Shown piece by piece: positions 49,253-63,800 of a DNA stretch of 64,000 bases (within the stretch, counting starts at the first letter, position 1; each line of letters begins with the position of its first letter). Origin of the DNA: Psoroptes ovis (taxonomy: Eukaryota > Arthropoda > Arachnida > Sarcoptiformes > Psoroptidae); NCBI GenBank assembly GCA_002943765.1, contig PQWQ01000001.1, forward strand, positions 4,685,501-4,749,500, given 5' to 3'. The notes beneath the pieces were generated by a model. The model had not been told where the DNA came from and ran no database searches. It saw only the letters and a program-made list of their open reading frames with translations. The position numbers were made by a program, and so were the translations under genes.

Positions 49253-52200
49253 ATGTTTGAATCTTATTTAATTTCAAATAAAAAATATTCAATATTTAAT
49301 CAATCACCATCATCATCATCGATATTATTTGATAAATTATCAGTATCGTCATCATCATCATCAACAAAATCATCTAAATTATTATTATTATTATCATCAA
49401 CAAATGAAATTCAAAGGCGTAAACGTAAACGACAATGTTTAATGAATAATAATAATAATCGAGATGATGTTGATCGAAAACAAATTAATGATAATAATAT
49501 TAATACCATTACTAATATTGAAAATAAAAAACAATCATCAACAATATTTACGTACGATAAATATCATCTAAAATTGGATGATATCGAACGAAATAATGAT
49601 ATTATCACCAGCGATTGTAATAATTTCAATAAATTCAATAATAATAGTAATTTCGATAACGGTAATAATGATCGATTACAAAAATCGATTATTATTACAA
49701 ATACAAATAAAACCAATACGGAAAATATGGCCACAACAACAACAATTGAAAAATATGATCGAAATTTGATTAAAAAAAATACATTCAATAATCGTAATCA
49801 TAAATCATTATTGTCATCATTATCATCAGCTCATAAATCATATAAATCAACATTATTATTATCATCATCATCATCATCATCATCATTAGATTCACCATCA
49901 TTATTATTATCATCATTAAAATCTTTTAAATTTAGTTTACTAGTCTTTCATTTATTAACATTATTATTATTATCATCATCGATATCATCAATATTATGTT
50001 CGACTATTTTAGATACACCTACAACAGCAACTACTGAAACAACAACAATAGATTCGATTGCCAAGTTTCCAGTAAGTTTTTGACATATATTTTATCCCAT
50101 CATAATTCGGAAATATTTCGCAAATTTCCGATTGACCACCGTTATTTGAATAAATTTAATCAGTTAATCAATCAAATAGAGATTAGTTGGAATGTTTTAG
50201 GCTTGATTTCCGTAGATTATTTCATTTTATTTGACTGGGCGTCATAGAGATTAATATTTGTCAAAATACATGGGAAAATTGATAGATACATGAATACATA
50301 CACAGCCCATTGTATTGTCCAAATACATTGGATGAAAGGTCAAATCATTTGTAAATGATTCAATTACAATATTTTCATTTTGTACATGTTTCACAATGCA
50401 AAACTAAAAACAATGATAAAAAAAAGATTGAATTCAATGAATTACATTGAAACTAGGGTGGAACATTGTACATATTATTGTCATGCAATGATCATTATTT
50501 TGATATTGTACAAATCTTAGAAATACTTTTACGCGCCCAAATTTTTTGAATTCAAACGTTTGAATATGGAAATTTTAGCATACTCAGTTGCCATCTAGTG
50601 TCGCTGAATGTTACTATAATTTTTAAAAAAATTTTCAAAAAATTCAAATTTTTTTTTGTTTTTTGTGTTATTTTTTTAGATACATAAACAGATGACCAAA
50701 CAAGATCTCCTATCGGTATTTTATGTTGATTCTCATGATAAAGGTATTTTGTTTTGAATGATTTATTTTAAATTCAGAATAATAATTTTTTATTAAAAAT
50801 TTCATAGTACCCGAATATGAATTGTCCAATGTACGATTATTGTCAAAAAGATCAATTGATAATTATGATCCCGATAATAATGATGATGCTGATAATGATC
50901 AGACAAAACATGAAGTTCATTTGAAAGCATTCGGGAAAAAAATGCGACTAAAACTTAAAGATAATAATGAATTTAATGAAAGAGTTAAAGATATGAAAGT
51001 AATATTGGCTGAAACATCACGAAATGGCCGATTACAATATGTTGAAGATTTAACAGCATCTGTAAGTGTCTTTTTTCAATTGTATTAATTGCTTTAAAAA
51101 AAACTAATTAATTATGATTGATTTGAATTTAATTTCATGGAATATTATTTTCGATGATCATTGAATAATAATAATAATCATGATCATCATTACTATTGAA
51201 GGATTCGAAAAATATCGGCACAAGTTATCATGATGAAGATAATATGGCAGCCATTTTTCTTGATCATGATTCAAAAGGAAAAGTTAGATTGGTAAGTATT
51301 TGTTTGATTGATTGATCATTGTTTATGTATCAAAATATAATTGAAAAAAAATTAATTTCAATTAATTTTTCAATTCGGATAAACAAAAATTTAATTTATT
51401 CGACCTTTAAAATCTTTGAAATAAAAAAAACTTGTTTAAAAATCATTTGATTCATTGACCGCCATTCACTTATTGTGGTTTGTGTTTCATTTCTCTTCCT
51501 TCTTTTTCAAATATTATTAATTATTAAAATCAATATTAATCTGTTAAATTAATTATCTCAATAATTCAATTCAAATAGCATGGAACGATTGGCAATGATC
51601 TTGTGATAAAACCAATACCGGAAACAATTAGCTCTGATAATCATCCATTAATGAACGAGATTAACACCGATAATGATAATAATAATGAATTTAATAATAA
51701 TTCAATTGAACCTGATGATGATGAATTATTTTTAAATGATGATGATTTTAAACAATTTAAATGGCAACAACATAATCGTAATTTACATCATCAAAATAAT
51801 GATGGTGTCAATACACCTTATTCAAATGGCAATAATCAAAGCAATGCTGATTCGACAAATAATTTGAAAAAATTATTAAAAGAAAATTATCATGTTATTT
51901 ATAAAAGAAAATTTCATCAACACTTTCAGCCAAATGATTTCGGTATGTGTTTGCATCTGTTTCAGTAAAAATTCAATTTTAAGTTTTTTGATAATTTCCA
52001 AAAAACAATTTAGCCGTATTGGAACATGGTGATGGTGCGAATGCCAATATATTATCACCACAATGGTTAGGCAGTTTCAATGAAACAGTAATGAAACGTT
52101 CGGCGAGAAGAAAACGACAAGCACCTGGTACTGTTTGGCCAGAAGTATTATTAGTTGTTGATTATGATTCATTTATGTTACACGGTGCAACAAGTCGTGA

Positions 52201-54105
52201 TGTTAAACGTTATTTCATTAGTTTTTGGAATGGTGTCGATTTACGTTATAAATTACTTGCACATCCACAAATTCGTGTCAGTTTAGCCGGAATGATTGTG
52301 GCTAAAGTAAATATAATTATAATTTTAAATTAAAAATTAATTTTTAATGAAATTTTATAATTTTGTAATCATCAAAAATTAGGATCGAGATGCAACACCA
52401 TATTTAGAACGTAATCGTTTACGGCCACCAAATGCTGATGCAGTTGATGCTGCTGGCGCATTGACCGATATGGGAAAATATTTATATCGTGAAGATCGTT
52501 TACCGACATATGATATGGCTGTTGTTATAACAAAATTAGATATGTGTCGTCGCCGTTATGAAGGTGGACGATGTAATCGTGGTACAGCTGGATTTGCCTA
52601 TGTTGGTGGTGCTTGCGTTGTAAATAAACGTTTAGAAAAAGTTAATAGTGTTGCCATTATTGAAGATAGTGGTGGATATAGTGGAATTATTGTCGCTGCA
52701 CATGAAGTTGGTCATTTGTAAGTCTCATTTTTTTATTTCATCATATCTTTTATATATTTGATTCAATTATAATTTTTCAAGTGTTGTTGTTTGATATTTG
52801 TATTTATTATTAAGCTCAAATCGCTTGAGAATATTTTTGATTGATTGATAGATGGATGGATATGAATTGAATTCATTTATGAATTGAATATGGATAATGA
52901 TTGACATATCTTGGATTTAATTTTTTTTTCTTTATTTTCCATTTTTTGTTTACATATTTTCTTTAACAAATTTTTTTTTTCTTATTTTCTGCTTCAAATA
53001 TCATTTTTAGACTTGGCTGTGTACATGATGGTTCACCACCGCCAAGCTATCTAGGTGGTCCTGGTGCCACTCGATGTCCATGGGAAGATGGTTTCATTAT
53101 GAGCGATCTACGTCATACTGAACGAGGTTTCCGTTGGTCAACCTGTAGTGTTGAACAATTTAAACATTTTTTAAAGTCAGTATTTTTTTTGAATAATATT
53201 TACTAAACAAATGTTTTTCTTTTTTTCGTTTGTTGAATTTCAAATTTCCTTCTCTTCATTAAATTTTAAATCAATTTGAATATTTGATTTTCATTTTCAT
53301 TTTCTATTTATTTTAGTGGTGAAACGGCAACTTGTTTATATAATTTTCCACATGAAAATCAATTATTACCAAGAGTATTACCTGGTTCGATGCTTTCATT
53401 GGATGAACAATGTAAACGAGATAGAGGAACCAATGCTTGTTTTGTATGTACTTTCAAAAAAAAAAAAAAAAAAATGAATAATTTCAAATATTTATTCAAT
53501 TTATTAATTTATTTCAACCTTTTTATTTCAAATTGATTACAATTGAAATTTACAGAAAGATTCTCGTGTTTGTGCACAATTATTTTGTTTTGATAGTGCT
53601 TCCGGTTATTGTGTATCATATCGTCCGGCAGCCGAAGGTTCATCATGTGGTGATGGACAGGTATAATAGATTTGAATTGATTAATTTATATTCTTTCATT
53701 TTTGGTGATTTCATCATTTTTTTATATTAAAAATAGATTTGTAGAAATGGTAAATGTTTAGCCGAAATGGAAAATATAATACCGGATTATTCACATGTAC
53801 AACAATCGATAAGACCAAAACCAGATCGACTGCTATCACGTATTGATGGACCATCATCACAATCATCACCAGTGCCACCATCATCATCAATGAATAATTT
53901 ACCTCCACCATTTCGTCGTAATTTGCGATTTCCACGTCGTGATCCATTTTTTCATACACATTCACATGCACATCATCATCTTCATCATCCACCGCATCCA
54001 CATCCGCATCATTTTGCAAATAATTTTTTTCCACATGCTGCTGCATCTGAACAAATTGATGAAATGGATGAAAACAGCCAACACAATCAATCGCAACAAT
54101 CTTGA
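49253..54105 (+). CDS. ADAMTS-like zinc metalloprotease (M12B) without thrombospondin repeats
   Basis: A reprolysin-type zinc endopeptidase expected to act outside the cell on matrix or secreted proteins. Exons: 49253-50071, 50680-50743, 50808-51061, 51202-51291, 51579-51942, 52014-52306, 52383-52717, 53011-53175, 53317-53443, 53556-53660 and 53737-54105; all introns are GT/AG and the joined frame is 994 codons. A Ser/Asn-rich N-terminus precedes a hydrophobic segment at about 227-251, either a signal-anchor or a signal peptide if translation starts later. A propeptide follows, then a furin site RRKR at 562-565. The catalytic domain has HEVGHLLGCVH at 735-745 and Met770 of the Met-turn. An ADAMTS-type disintegrin-like Cys segment (LPGSMLSLDEQC to CRNGKCL) follows. 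It ends in a His-rich tail with no thrombospondin-1 repeat. The family is clear; the orthologue is not. Confidence 0.93.
50072..50679 (+). other. Intron 1 of the metalloprotease gene (608 bp)
   Basis: Begins gtaagt and ends ttttag. It contains a patch at about 50525-50630 with AATATGGAAATTTTAGCAT followed by GCCATCTAGTG, loosely like the end of dispersed repeat copy 2 near 29041-29110. Confidence 0.7.
53935..54045 (+). repeat. His-rich C-terminal segment of the metalloprotease
   Basis: CAT-rich codons encode a stretch of His with Pro, Ser and Phe close to the C-terminus. The frame is continuous with the Cys-rich domain and the exon has a good acceptor, so it is coding. Confidence 0.75.
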
Positions 54106-56275
54106 AAGCAACAACAGCAATATTATTGGAGCTTATGAAAAAAATTTTCTAAGCATCTTTAACCATTAAGCATAACGATAATGCAATATTATGCCATAAA
54201 TTCATTCAATGTTGTTGTTTAAAATATTAAAGAAATAATAATTATCATGAGAATTTCGAAGATAATATCAAAAATTTCACATTTTATTGTTACATTCATA
54301 CATTTTGAAAACGTTATAGGATTTTATTAAATATCATTCATATAAATTACCCATGTCAACTGGCTGTGATAACGACAACAAGAACACACATAAAAATAAT
54401 AATAATGGCTACTGAAACACAGATTGAAAATTGCATGACCATCAACCACCAACCATCAGCAACAATGTCGCCTTTATAATCAAAAAAAAACAAATGATAC
54501 AAATAATCACTTGAAAATCACTGTGATACAGTGCATATATAAATATCATTATTATCAATTATTATCATTAATATTATTAATATTGTCATTATTTGTTATG
54601 TAAAATTGTGTTAATTATGTGCATGTCACCGAATCGAACAAAAAAAAAACTCTGGGAATTTTATTTTTCATTTCATCATATGTTTTACAAATGGGAAAAA
54701 ACAAAATCCATGAACCATAATTAATATGACTGAACTTTTTTTTTTGGTTGCAATATTATTCATTATTTTATGATTTATTCTAAAAAGGGTTAAGGGTTTA
54801 TAAAAAAAAGCAGCAATTTTTTTTACAACAAAATCAATATTGAACATTACCGTCATCATTATGATCATTAAAATCCTTTATTCACATTAAATGAACGAAA
54901 TCCACTACGAAAAAAAAAAAAAAAAAATTCCCGATGAACACAAATCTTCTTCACCCTCGGTACCCTTTGATTTCCAAATGATAAACCTTTTATTCATTTA
55001 TTTCTCATTTGTTTTTATCATATAATTTTTTCCATTTCTTTGCCCAATCACCATTGGATTCATTTCAGCTTTTTCCTTTTTTTTTTCTTATTGATTAGAT
55101 TTGATTTTTGGAATTATTGCTTTGGAAAATGAGAAAAATTTAAATCCATTCCATTCCATTGAATTTCAATTAGAATTAATTTATTTTTTTTTTTATAATT
55201 CAAAAATTTTTAGTAATTTTTTATTTCTATTAAAATTTAAAATTAAATAATCCTTTTAATATTATTATTATTATTTTGTTGTATTATATATATTAAAATA
55301 TTGTTCAGAATTATTCATTATTATTATTATTATTATTATCATTATTTAAAGACCAGAAAAAAAAACATTATAAATACAATGTATTTTACATGAGGAAAAA
55401 TTTGAAAATTTTTTCGAACCAAACTTTACACCATGGATCAATACAATTATTATTTAATAATATTAATCATCATTATTATTGACCACAAATTAATTGTTGT
55501 TATAATCAATTATTTTATTTTATTTTATTTCATTTATTTTCTTATTTATTTCAAGTTTAAAAAAAATGTTGTTAATTGTTAATTATTATTCATAGTTCAC
55601 AATGTCTTACATTGCTATTTGTAATCATCATTCATCCACATACATTCATCATACATGACTATTTACTACATACCATTCACATGATAAAGTATAAATAATA
55701 CACGCGCGTATTAATCTTTGTTGTTGTTTGTTTTTTTTTAAATTGTTTTTCAGTTTTTTAATATTTTTATTTTTCAATTTTTTTTTTGAAAATATTTTCA
55801 TTTATTTAATCCTTTCATTTTTGCTATTTTGTAATAAAGTATTTTTTTTTAAATTCGTGTTAATTCTTTGTTTTGTTGTTGAATAATTTTGAAATGGAAA
55901 TGAATCAAAAATTTTGCAAAAAAAAAAATGAAACTAAAATTGTAAAAAATTTAAAGAAAATATGAGTACTCAAAGTTCCATTCAATCCCATCCCGACGAA
56001 ATCCCATTCAATTAACATTATTAATGAAGCTCATCTAATCATGAATCAAATTCAATCATTCAGCATGGCATCAATCATTATTGAGATTATGTAGGCTTAT
56101 TATTATTCAATTAATTATAATTAAATAATAACAATGATGATGATGATGATGATGAGTATTTAATTAAATTAATATGAGCCATGGTTTTCAGCTATTCATT
56201 CATTTTTGGTACGAATATTTTCATCATAATCAAAACAAGAGCATAATAAAACTGGAGCAAACACACGCACGCATC

Positions 56276-56329
56276 TGTATTCAGCCATATTCAACCGTAT
56301 TCACCGAATTCACCATGTATTCACCATCT
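56276..56329 (+). repeat. Degenerate 10-11-bp tandem repeat (GTATTCACC)
   Basis: About five units: GTATTCAGCC, ATATTCAACC, GTATTCACCG, AATTCACCAT, GTATTCACCA. Confidence 0.7.
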
Positions 56330-56919
56330 CATGCATCAATCAAGTAAGTAAAAGGATACTTGAATTATTATTATAATTAATTTGCTTGTTAAATTATTAC
56401 CGTTGGCTAAATATTATATGATTTGATTCGGTAAAAACATTGTGTTGTTGTATTTGAGTCGTTTGTCTATTTGTGCACATACGCACACACTCAATCAAAA
56501 ACAAATGACAAAGTTTTGAAAGTTTTTCGAGTTTTCATTCATTTTTTGTAAAATGCATTGAAAATCAATGGAAGAAGATGTTCCAAAAAAAAGAGAGAAA
56601 TGTGCATCATTTTTCTGCATTGATTCATTTGATTCAATGAGCGAAAGCATTCAGTTGATCTAAATGAAATCAAATTATTTAGATCTAAATGTAAGCAAGT
56701 GAATGAATTGATTTGATGATGAGTAAACAAATAAATAAACATGGTGAAAAAAAAGTAGATAAAGTTCATCATCATTATCATTATTAATATATATTCTTTT
56801 GCCCTTTGGCATATTTTCATCATCAATTGGTCAAGTATTAGTTCATCAAATTGATTTTCTGTTTACAGGGTGTGTGGTCTTGTCGATTGTCAGATTGATG
56901 TTATATTTATTCTTCGGTC

Positions 56920-56941
56920 AATGTGGTCGATTGACCACATT
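56920..56941. repeat. Perfect 9-bp hairpin
   Basis: AATGTGGTC and GACCACATT pair around the 4-nt loop GATT. An alternative pairing, GGTCAAT with ATTGACC, overlaps it. Confidence 0.55.
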
Positions 56942-57813
56942 AGGTTAAGCGAATTTGTTGAGGAAATTCCTTGAAAAGAAATCCAGAGGTTCGATATTTT
57001 TTTCTTAAATTTCTCGAAAAAAAAAAAATCCACAAAAATCTAAGGTTATGGCCTTTGAAAATTTCTTGGAAAAATCTCGAAAAAATCTGAGGCTATAGCC
57101 TGATATTTATGGGCTCAATCGAAAACGTTTAGGGCCTTTGAAGGCTCTGATTCGAAACTCTGAGCCCAGAAAAAGCCCCAAAAAATTGACCTGAAATCAA
57201 GCCTTTTTGTTTTGTGAATGAAAAAAAAAAATATTATAAAAGGTGTCAACCTTGATAAAATAACAACAATAACAGTGACAACGAAAAACGATAACAATTT
57301 ACAAATCTGATTCGAAAAAATGAAAACAAAACGGAAAAATATTTAAATTCAAATTTAAATAGGATAAAAAAATCCTAGTAAACGATTAAATCTAATATTT
57401 TTTGAGCCTAAAACCTCATTGAAACGCTCTTGATTATCTTGAATATATTAACCGTAGTTCATATTTTTCGATTGATCCGATTTGTTCAATTATTATTATC
57501 GTTTACGATTCTATTGTTAAATATTGTATTTCAAAGTGTTTTCGATTCAATGTTCACAATGTTCATCGAAGTTGTTGTTATTTTAAACCATTGGTTTTGA
57601 CAGATGTGTTGATTAATTCATCATTATTATTATTATTAATAAATCGAAGAAATTTGAAAATAAATCATAATCAATATAGAATATCGATGATGTTGATGTC
57701 GATGTCGATGATCAAGTGGTCAAGCAATTTTTGAATGCAATTTCTCCATTTTTGAAATAATATTAAAAATAAATCAAAAAATAAAATAAATGATTTCAAT
57801 TGTTGTTTTGTGA

Positions 57814-57867
57814 TTTTCTATGGTTTTTCTATATGGCTTTTTCTATATGGTTTTTTCTATATGATTT
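57814..57867 (+). repeat. 14-bp tandem repeat (TTTTTCTATATGG)
   Basis: Four consecutive near-identical units differ by one or two bases each. Confidence 0.75.
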
Positions 57868-60800
57868 CTTCATTGATCTTCGTTGTGATCTCTTCATCGA
57901 TTTTTTCTAAACCAGCAATGGTTGTATGTTTATATTACGATCATTGTATTATTCACCATTGTATTTACCGTATCCAATCATTCATTGATGATGATTGTTG
58001 TTTTTTGTTGTTGTTGTTGTTATTGTTATGATTACTATTTTCATTTTGATTATTATTATTATTTAATTTCAAGTGGATCACCATTTCAAATAAGCAGACA
58101 ATAAGAAAAACGAAAAATTTCATTGAAAATTTTCATTTAATTTTTAATTCTGATTCTTTTTGATTTTCATTTTTTCATATCATGCAAAGATATCGTTGTA
58201 CACATTCAATGATGATCATGGAGCAACAATATATATATATATGAAGGGATGGATTGAATATGTGTGTATTGATTTTCAAGTGTTTCATTTGATAAATTTT
58301 TCGTTTATATTATTGAATTCATTGAGAAATTTTTCATTATTTTTTTTTTCAACTGAATTTTCATTGTGTTTCATTTTTTTTACAAATGAAATATTGAAAA
58401 TCCTGAATTAAATGATGATGATGATGATGAAAGGTTCAAGTATAGCTCAATCAAAAAAAAAAAAAAAAAAAAACCAAGCCTAACCTTTGAAATTGTATAT
58501 GAATTCTATTTCATTCATTCATCGATTCAATGATTGTTTTGATTATTAAATTTATTTTAATTCAAATTAAATTATTTGTACATATGTGCAGCTAAAGGTA
58601 TTTGATAAATACGTGAATAAATGAATGAATGCAATTCTTAATTTAATTGAAAATTGATTGCAGCAATATACCGGTATTGATCTGATTTTTAAGATTTTTG
58701 AAAATCTTTAAGAAATTTTTAAAATTTTCAAGTGTCATTATTTATCACAGAGGTATTTTCAGGGTAAAATCTTTATTCATGCCCATATGTTTATGTTTAA
58801 AAAATTTTGATTTTTCCATTAAATCCACTGATTTTACCATTTACATTGAAATGGTATTGCATCCGCATTGTTTTATTATTTATAATTATTTTATTATTAT
58901 GCTCAAATAATTCTTAATTATGAATCGAATAGAAAAATACACAATGATTCTTCAATTATTTTGCTTTAATTTAATTTTTTTTTGACATTTTTAAGTGTAT
59001 ACTTGAGATGAACATAGATGAATTGATCAAAATTGATCAAAATATTTATGTCAGAATAATCACAAGAATCATTTATTAATTTTGATTTTTTTTCTGGTTT
59101 TTTCTGACCAAGTTCAATTGATTCCAATTTGTTGAAATCATTCATTTAAAAACAACAGAATGTTTATTTATTATTCAAAGAATATTGAAATTGAATTTTA
59201 AAGAAATTAAATTTCAATGAATACTTGAAAATTTCTTTATCATTACAATAATAATTTTAAACAATTATAATCAATCAATGATAATATTTACACATCTTCT
59301 TGAAGGTGCTGTTATTGATGTTTCTTCGGAATTGATTAAGAGATTTGTCGATTGATTTAGTCTTGATTTTTTTTTTTTTTTTGCCAAATATTTCATATTT
59401 CAAAACCATTCTTGTTTGTACCGAATTTTTTTTTCGATGAATCAGCTTGAATATTATCATAATTTTGTATTATTATTATTATGATTGAATCATCATCAAG
59501 AACATTGAATATTTTGATGATTCAAGTATTTTCAACATTATTATCACCATTTATTTTTTTAAAATATATTTTTTAATCAAAATCCAACGTCAAGTTAGTC
59601 AATATTTTGTTGATTTTGAATGATGGTAACCACCAGAAGTATCGTAAGCAACAATAACAATAACGACCCTTTTAATTTTGAAAGGTATATTAAAAACTCA
59701 TCCATCAAATGATTGGTTTGTGTTTGTTGTTTGTATTTGGTTGGTTTTTTTTTCAATGAAAAACTCTTTTATTATGGAACTCGATTCAATTTGTTTTGAG
59801 CTTTGCTTTTGGTTGAATAATTTGTCAAATCAAATATTTCAAAATGATTCTGATTCAAATATGTGTGTGTGTGTATGTCACCCATGATAAAATAATAATG
59901 ACAATGACAATCATTATAACGGTGATGGTGGTGGTGGCCACTTCAAGCCGATTATCATCATTCATTCATTCATTCATTTGATGACAGATGATGATGATGG
60001 TGGTGAATTATTAAAAAAAAAAAAAAAAACAAACGGGTGGCATGTGGTGGGAGGTGTATTTGTGTGCATGTGTTCATTTGGTTAGTTCAAAAATTTGTCC
60101 AAAAATTGATGTCTTTATTGAATAATTCGGTCCAAAAAGTGGGCAAATATTTTATTTTCAAAAAATTTCCATCATGGAACCACAGATAATTTGTCCACCG
60201 TAAAAATAACTTGGTGTTGGTGTGCATGTGTGTGCCCACTCGCACACACACACACACACACGCCTGGTGTTTAATAATTTTAAAATAAAATGATTTGTAA
60301 AATTCGTAATGTTCATTGAATAAACAAACAATTTTTCGAAATAAATTTTCAGGTGAATTTCAATTCAATTGAATTCCTTGTGTGAAAATGCATTGAATTT
60401 TTGAATTTTTGCATTGCAAATTTGAATTGAATTTTCAACCAAAATTTGCTTGAAAATCAATGAAAACAAGCAAATTTCGTTCATTCTGTTTATTTATTTA
60501 TCTATCTTTGTATTCATTCATTCATTCATTCATTTATTTAATACAATTTCAAAAGAAATCATGTGTATTTGACCCTTGAACGATTATTATCATTGAATAC
60601 TATTGGGGAAAACGATTTGTGTGTGTGTGTATGTGTGTTTGTTTACTTTGTTTAATCTTATTTATTCTCGCAAATTTTCAAGTCAATTTTGAGATGAATT
60701 TCACAAAACGTTGAATTATGAATTATTGAATTGAATTGAATTATTCATTTGTCAAAAATTAATACGGCATATTGACAAATTTACTCGAAAAGAAAGAGAG

Positions 60801-63800
60801 TGAGAGAGAATTGAATATAAATAAGTGACAATCGAACTATTTTTTTTTTCTTTAGATTTGATTTGATCAATTTTTCGTGTCATTCAAAATCATTTTTGTT
60901 TTGTTATTGATCCATCGACAACCATTCACCATCGACCAAAGGTAAATGTGTCGACAAGGTACATCATACAACATACACACACATGCATGCACAAATACGA
61001 GCACAGGTAAATTTTAAAAATTTCGAAAAAAAATATGAAATTTTCGAAAAATATCTTTGAACACCTGCAAAAATTTCATGTTGAAATTCTTCATTATTTT
61101 CTCGAGAAATTTCTTAGAAAATTTTCATATTTTTCACCATTTAACAATGGTCAAAGATATTCAATGTGGAAAAATATTCAAAAAAAAAAAATATTAAACA
61201 AACAAGTTGTCAATTTGTAAAGGTGATGAAAGAAATTGAAGAAATTTCTTTCGGGGGAATTTACTCTTCAAAAATTCAAAATAAATTTTTGACAAGTAAA
61301 ACTGTCCATCAAAAAAGTGATGATGATGATCATCATCATCATCAATTTGATTGTTTGTCCATCATTGTTGTTGTTGTTGTTGTATAATGATAATGGTCAT
61401 ATGAATTTATTTAAATTCAAAGATGATAATTGAATGATAATGTCATCGGATTCACCATTTTTATTTTTCCACACACGTAAAATTCTTCAACAAACAATTC
61501 GTCAATTATTCAATTTTTGAATTTGAATGCGACCACGATTGTCATTTGAATTTTTGAATTTTTCAAATTTCCAATGCTCCGAAAACCACCAAAAAACCAA
61601 ATATTAAACAACAAATATTTTGTTGACAAAACACTTGAAAAATTATTTCTTCATTTCATTTCATTTCACTTTGATCAATTCATATTTGCATTTTTTTTTT
61701 TTTGAATTTTATATTTGTTCATAGATATTCATCATTCGCTCACATGTTTATTCTTGCCATAGATTATTCAATATTCAAATATTCAAACAAAGTCATGATG
61801 AATTATCATTGTGAAATGGGCAGCAAATATTAGACAAGTAGACATGAAAAACCGCAACTTGTGTATTCGCAATTGATCAATGTGTATTCGATCGCATGTA
61901 TTTTCAATGATATATCTTAAATATTTAAAATAAAAAAAAAGATCAAACAATTTTTTTGTGAGTTTTTGCATAATTGAATTTTGAAATTTGAATTATGTGA
62001 TGTGCAAACATCGAAATTTGGGTATTATCATTATATAATGTACATTTTCAATTATATCCATGAATACATATTTGATGCCTAGCCATCATTTACACAATGT
62101 TTGATATGTCAATTGATATATGTGTCAATTGATATTATTATCATTCATTTCTATGGATGAAATGTACACGAATCAATTTTCTCTATTTTTTGTTTATTCA
62201 TTTTCTATTGAATAAATGCTTATTGATTCGTGTGAATCCGCTTTTGATGGTGGTGGCGGTGGTGGTGGACAGCCGAATTAAATAAATATTTTTCAACATC
62301 TTCGTTGTTTGATGATGATCAAAAAAAGCAAAAACGAAAAAAAAAAGCATCAAATAGATGCTAAGTGGCCAATTGAATATTCGTAGTCAAAATAGACAAT
62401 TCACAAATATCACTGAAATATCCATTGAAAAATGCATCGGACAAAAAGCATACAAACAAACAAATGAAAATTAAAATGTAACGTGCAAATATTAAATTCA
62501 AATGCACAAGTGATCGTCCAAATACATCCCCCTTTTGGTAGAGATATTCTTGAATTTTCCCCTTCGAAAAATTTCTATTTGATTAGAATTCAATATTTAT
62601 ATCGAAATGATCGAAATTCAATGATGATAATTGAAACACATTGAAATTATACTGACCATTCGTTTGAAATTAAAACCATTCATTCATTGATTCAAACAAT
62701 CGTTTCATACATTTGCCCGTGTCGTCGTGGTCATCATCATCATTATCTGCGTTGCTGGTGTTCACAATTCACATATCCGGAATATTTGCAATTGACACTT
62801 TTTAATTCTGGCTGGCAAATAATTCTTTTGGAATTGTTTTCCGTTTGTTTGTTTGTTTGTTTGTTTATTTATTCGAGAATATATTTGAATTGTTTTCGAA
62901 TGGATTTTCAGCTTTTATTGTACTGTCAATGACAGTCTTTTTTTTTTTTTTTTTTGCTTTTGCTTGTTTGGTCATTTCAAAATCTTCGGTGAAATATATA
63001 TCGAAAAATAATGAACAAATGATGATTCGATTGGTAAATGAATTCATTTACAATTGAAAATTGTTTTCCTGTTCATTCATTCATTCATTCATTCATTCAA
63101 AGATTCATTGATTCAATCGTTTATTTGTTCATTTATTTGTTTATTCGTTTGTGCTCTATTTACTTTTACTTAAAATTTGATCAATGAAAAGAAATTCTGA
63201 TTCTGATTTCGTTTGATATATTTATTGAAGAATATAAGCACACCGAGAATAATGAAAAGATTTCATTTCATTTCATTTCATTTGATATATTCGTTGAATG
63301 AACCCCAAAAGAAACAAAAGAATCGACAAAATAAAATAAATAAATCTATGAACAAACAAACAAAAATGGTCGAAAATGATTAATCTTTTGAGAAACAATT
63401 AAACAATGTTGTGTGTTCGATTCTGTATGTGATGAATGAACCAATGAATCAATGGTCAACATCTAAAATTTCAAATCGTTTTCGATATTATTTTGATCAA
63501 TGATTCTTTGATTGTCCATATTGAAATTTACTTCGAATATGATTCGTGATAATCTTCAATCATTCGAATCATTCATTTGAAATCGGGCTCAATCGTATTT
63601 TAGATGGATAACATAAATATGTTTTTGATTGATTGTTTGATAAAAATATTGTTTTTGACTTTTGATTCGATTATGATTTGATTCATAAGACACACACACA
63701 CATTCACTCATGTTGATTAATCCAAACAACAAATCAATGAAGCAATAATAGCATCCGTAAATACAAAGCTACTTAAAACGCATCCATTTTGTTTCCTTTG

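Noticed and set aside
50822..51088. Separate small gene
   Set aside because: It is an internal exon (50808-51061) of the metalloprotease propeptide, with matching splice sites on both sides.
53714..54046. 110-codon minus frame opposite the metalloprotease last exon
   Set aside because: It is the antisense shadow of the His/Pro-rich coding exon.
62687..62932. 81-codon frame with CPCRRGHHHHYLRCWC
   Set aside because: The Cys/His pattern comes partly from a CAT repeat and fits no zinc-binding consensus; the remainder is translated TTTG repeats.
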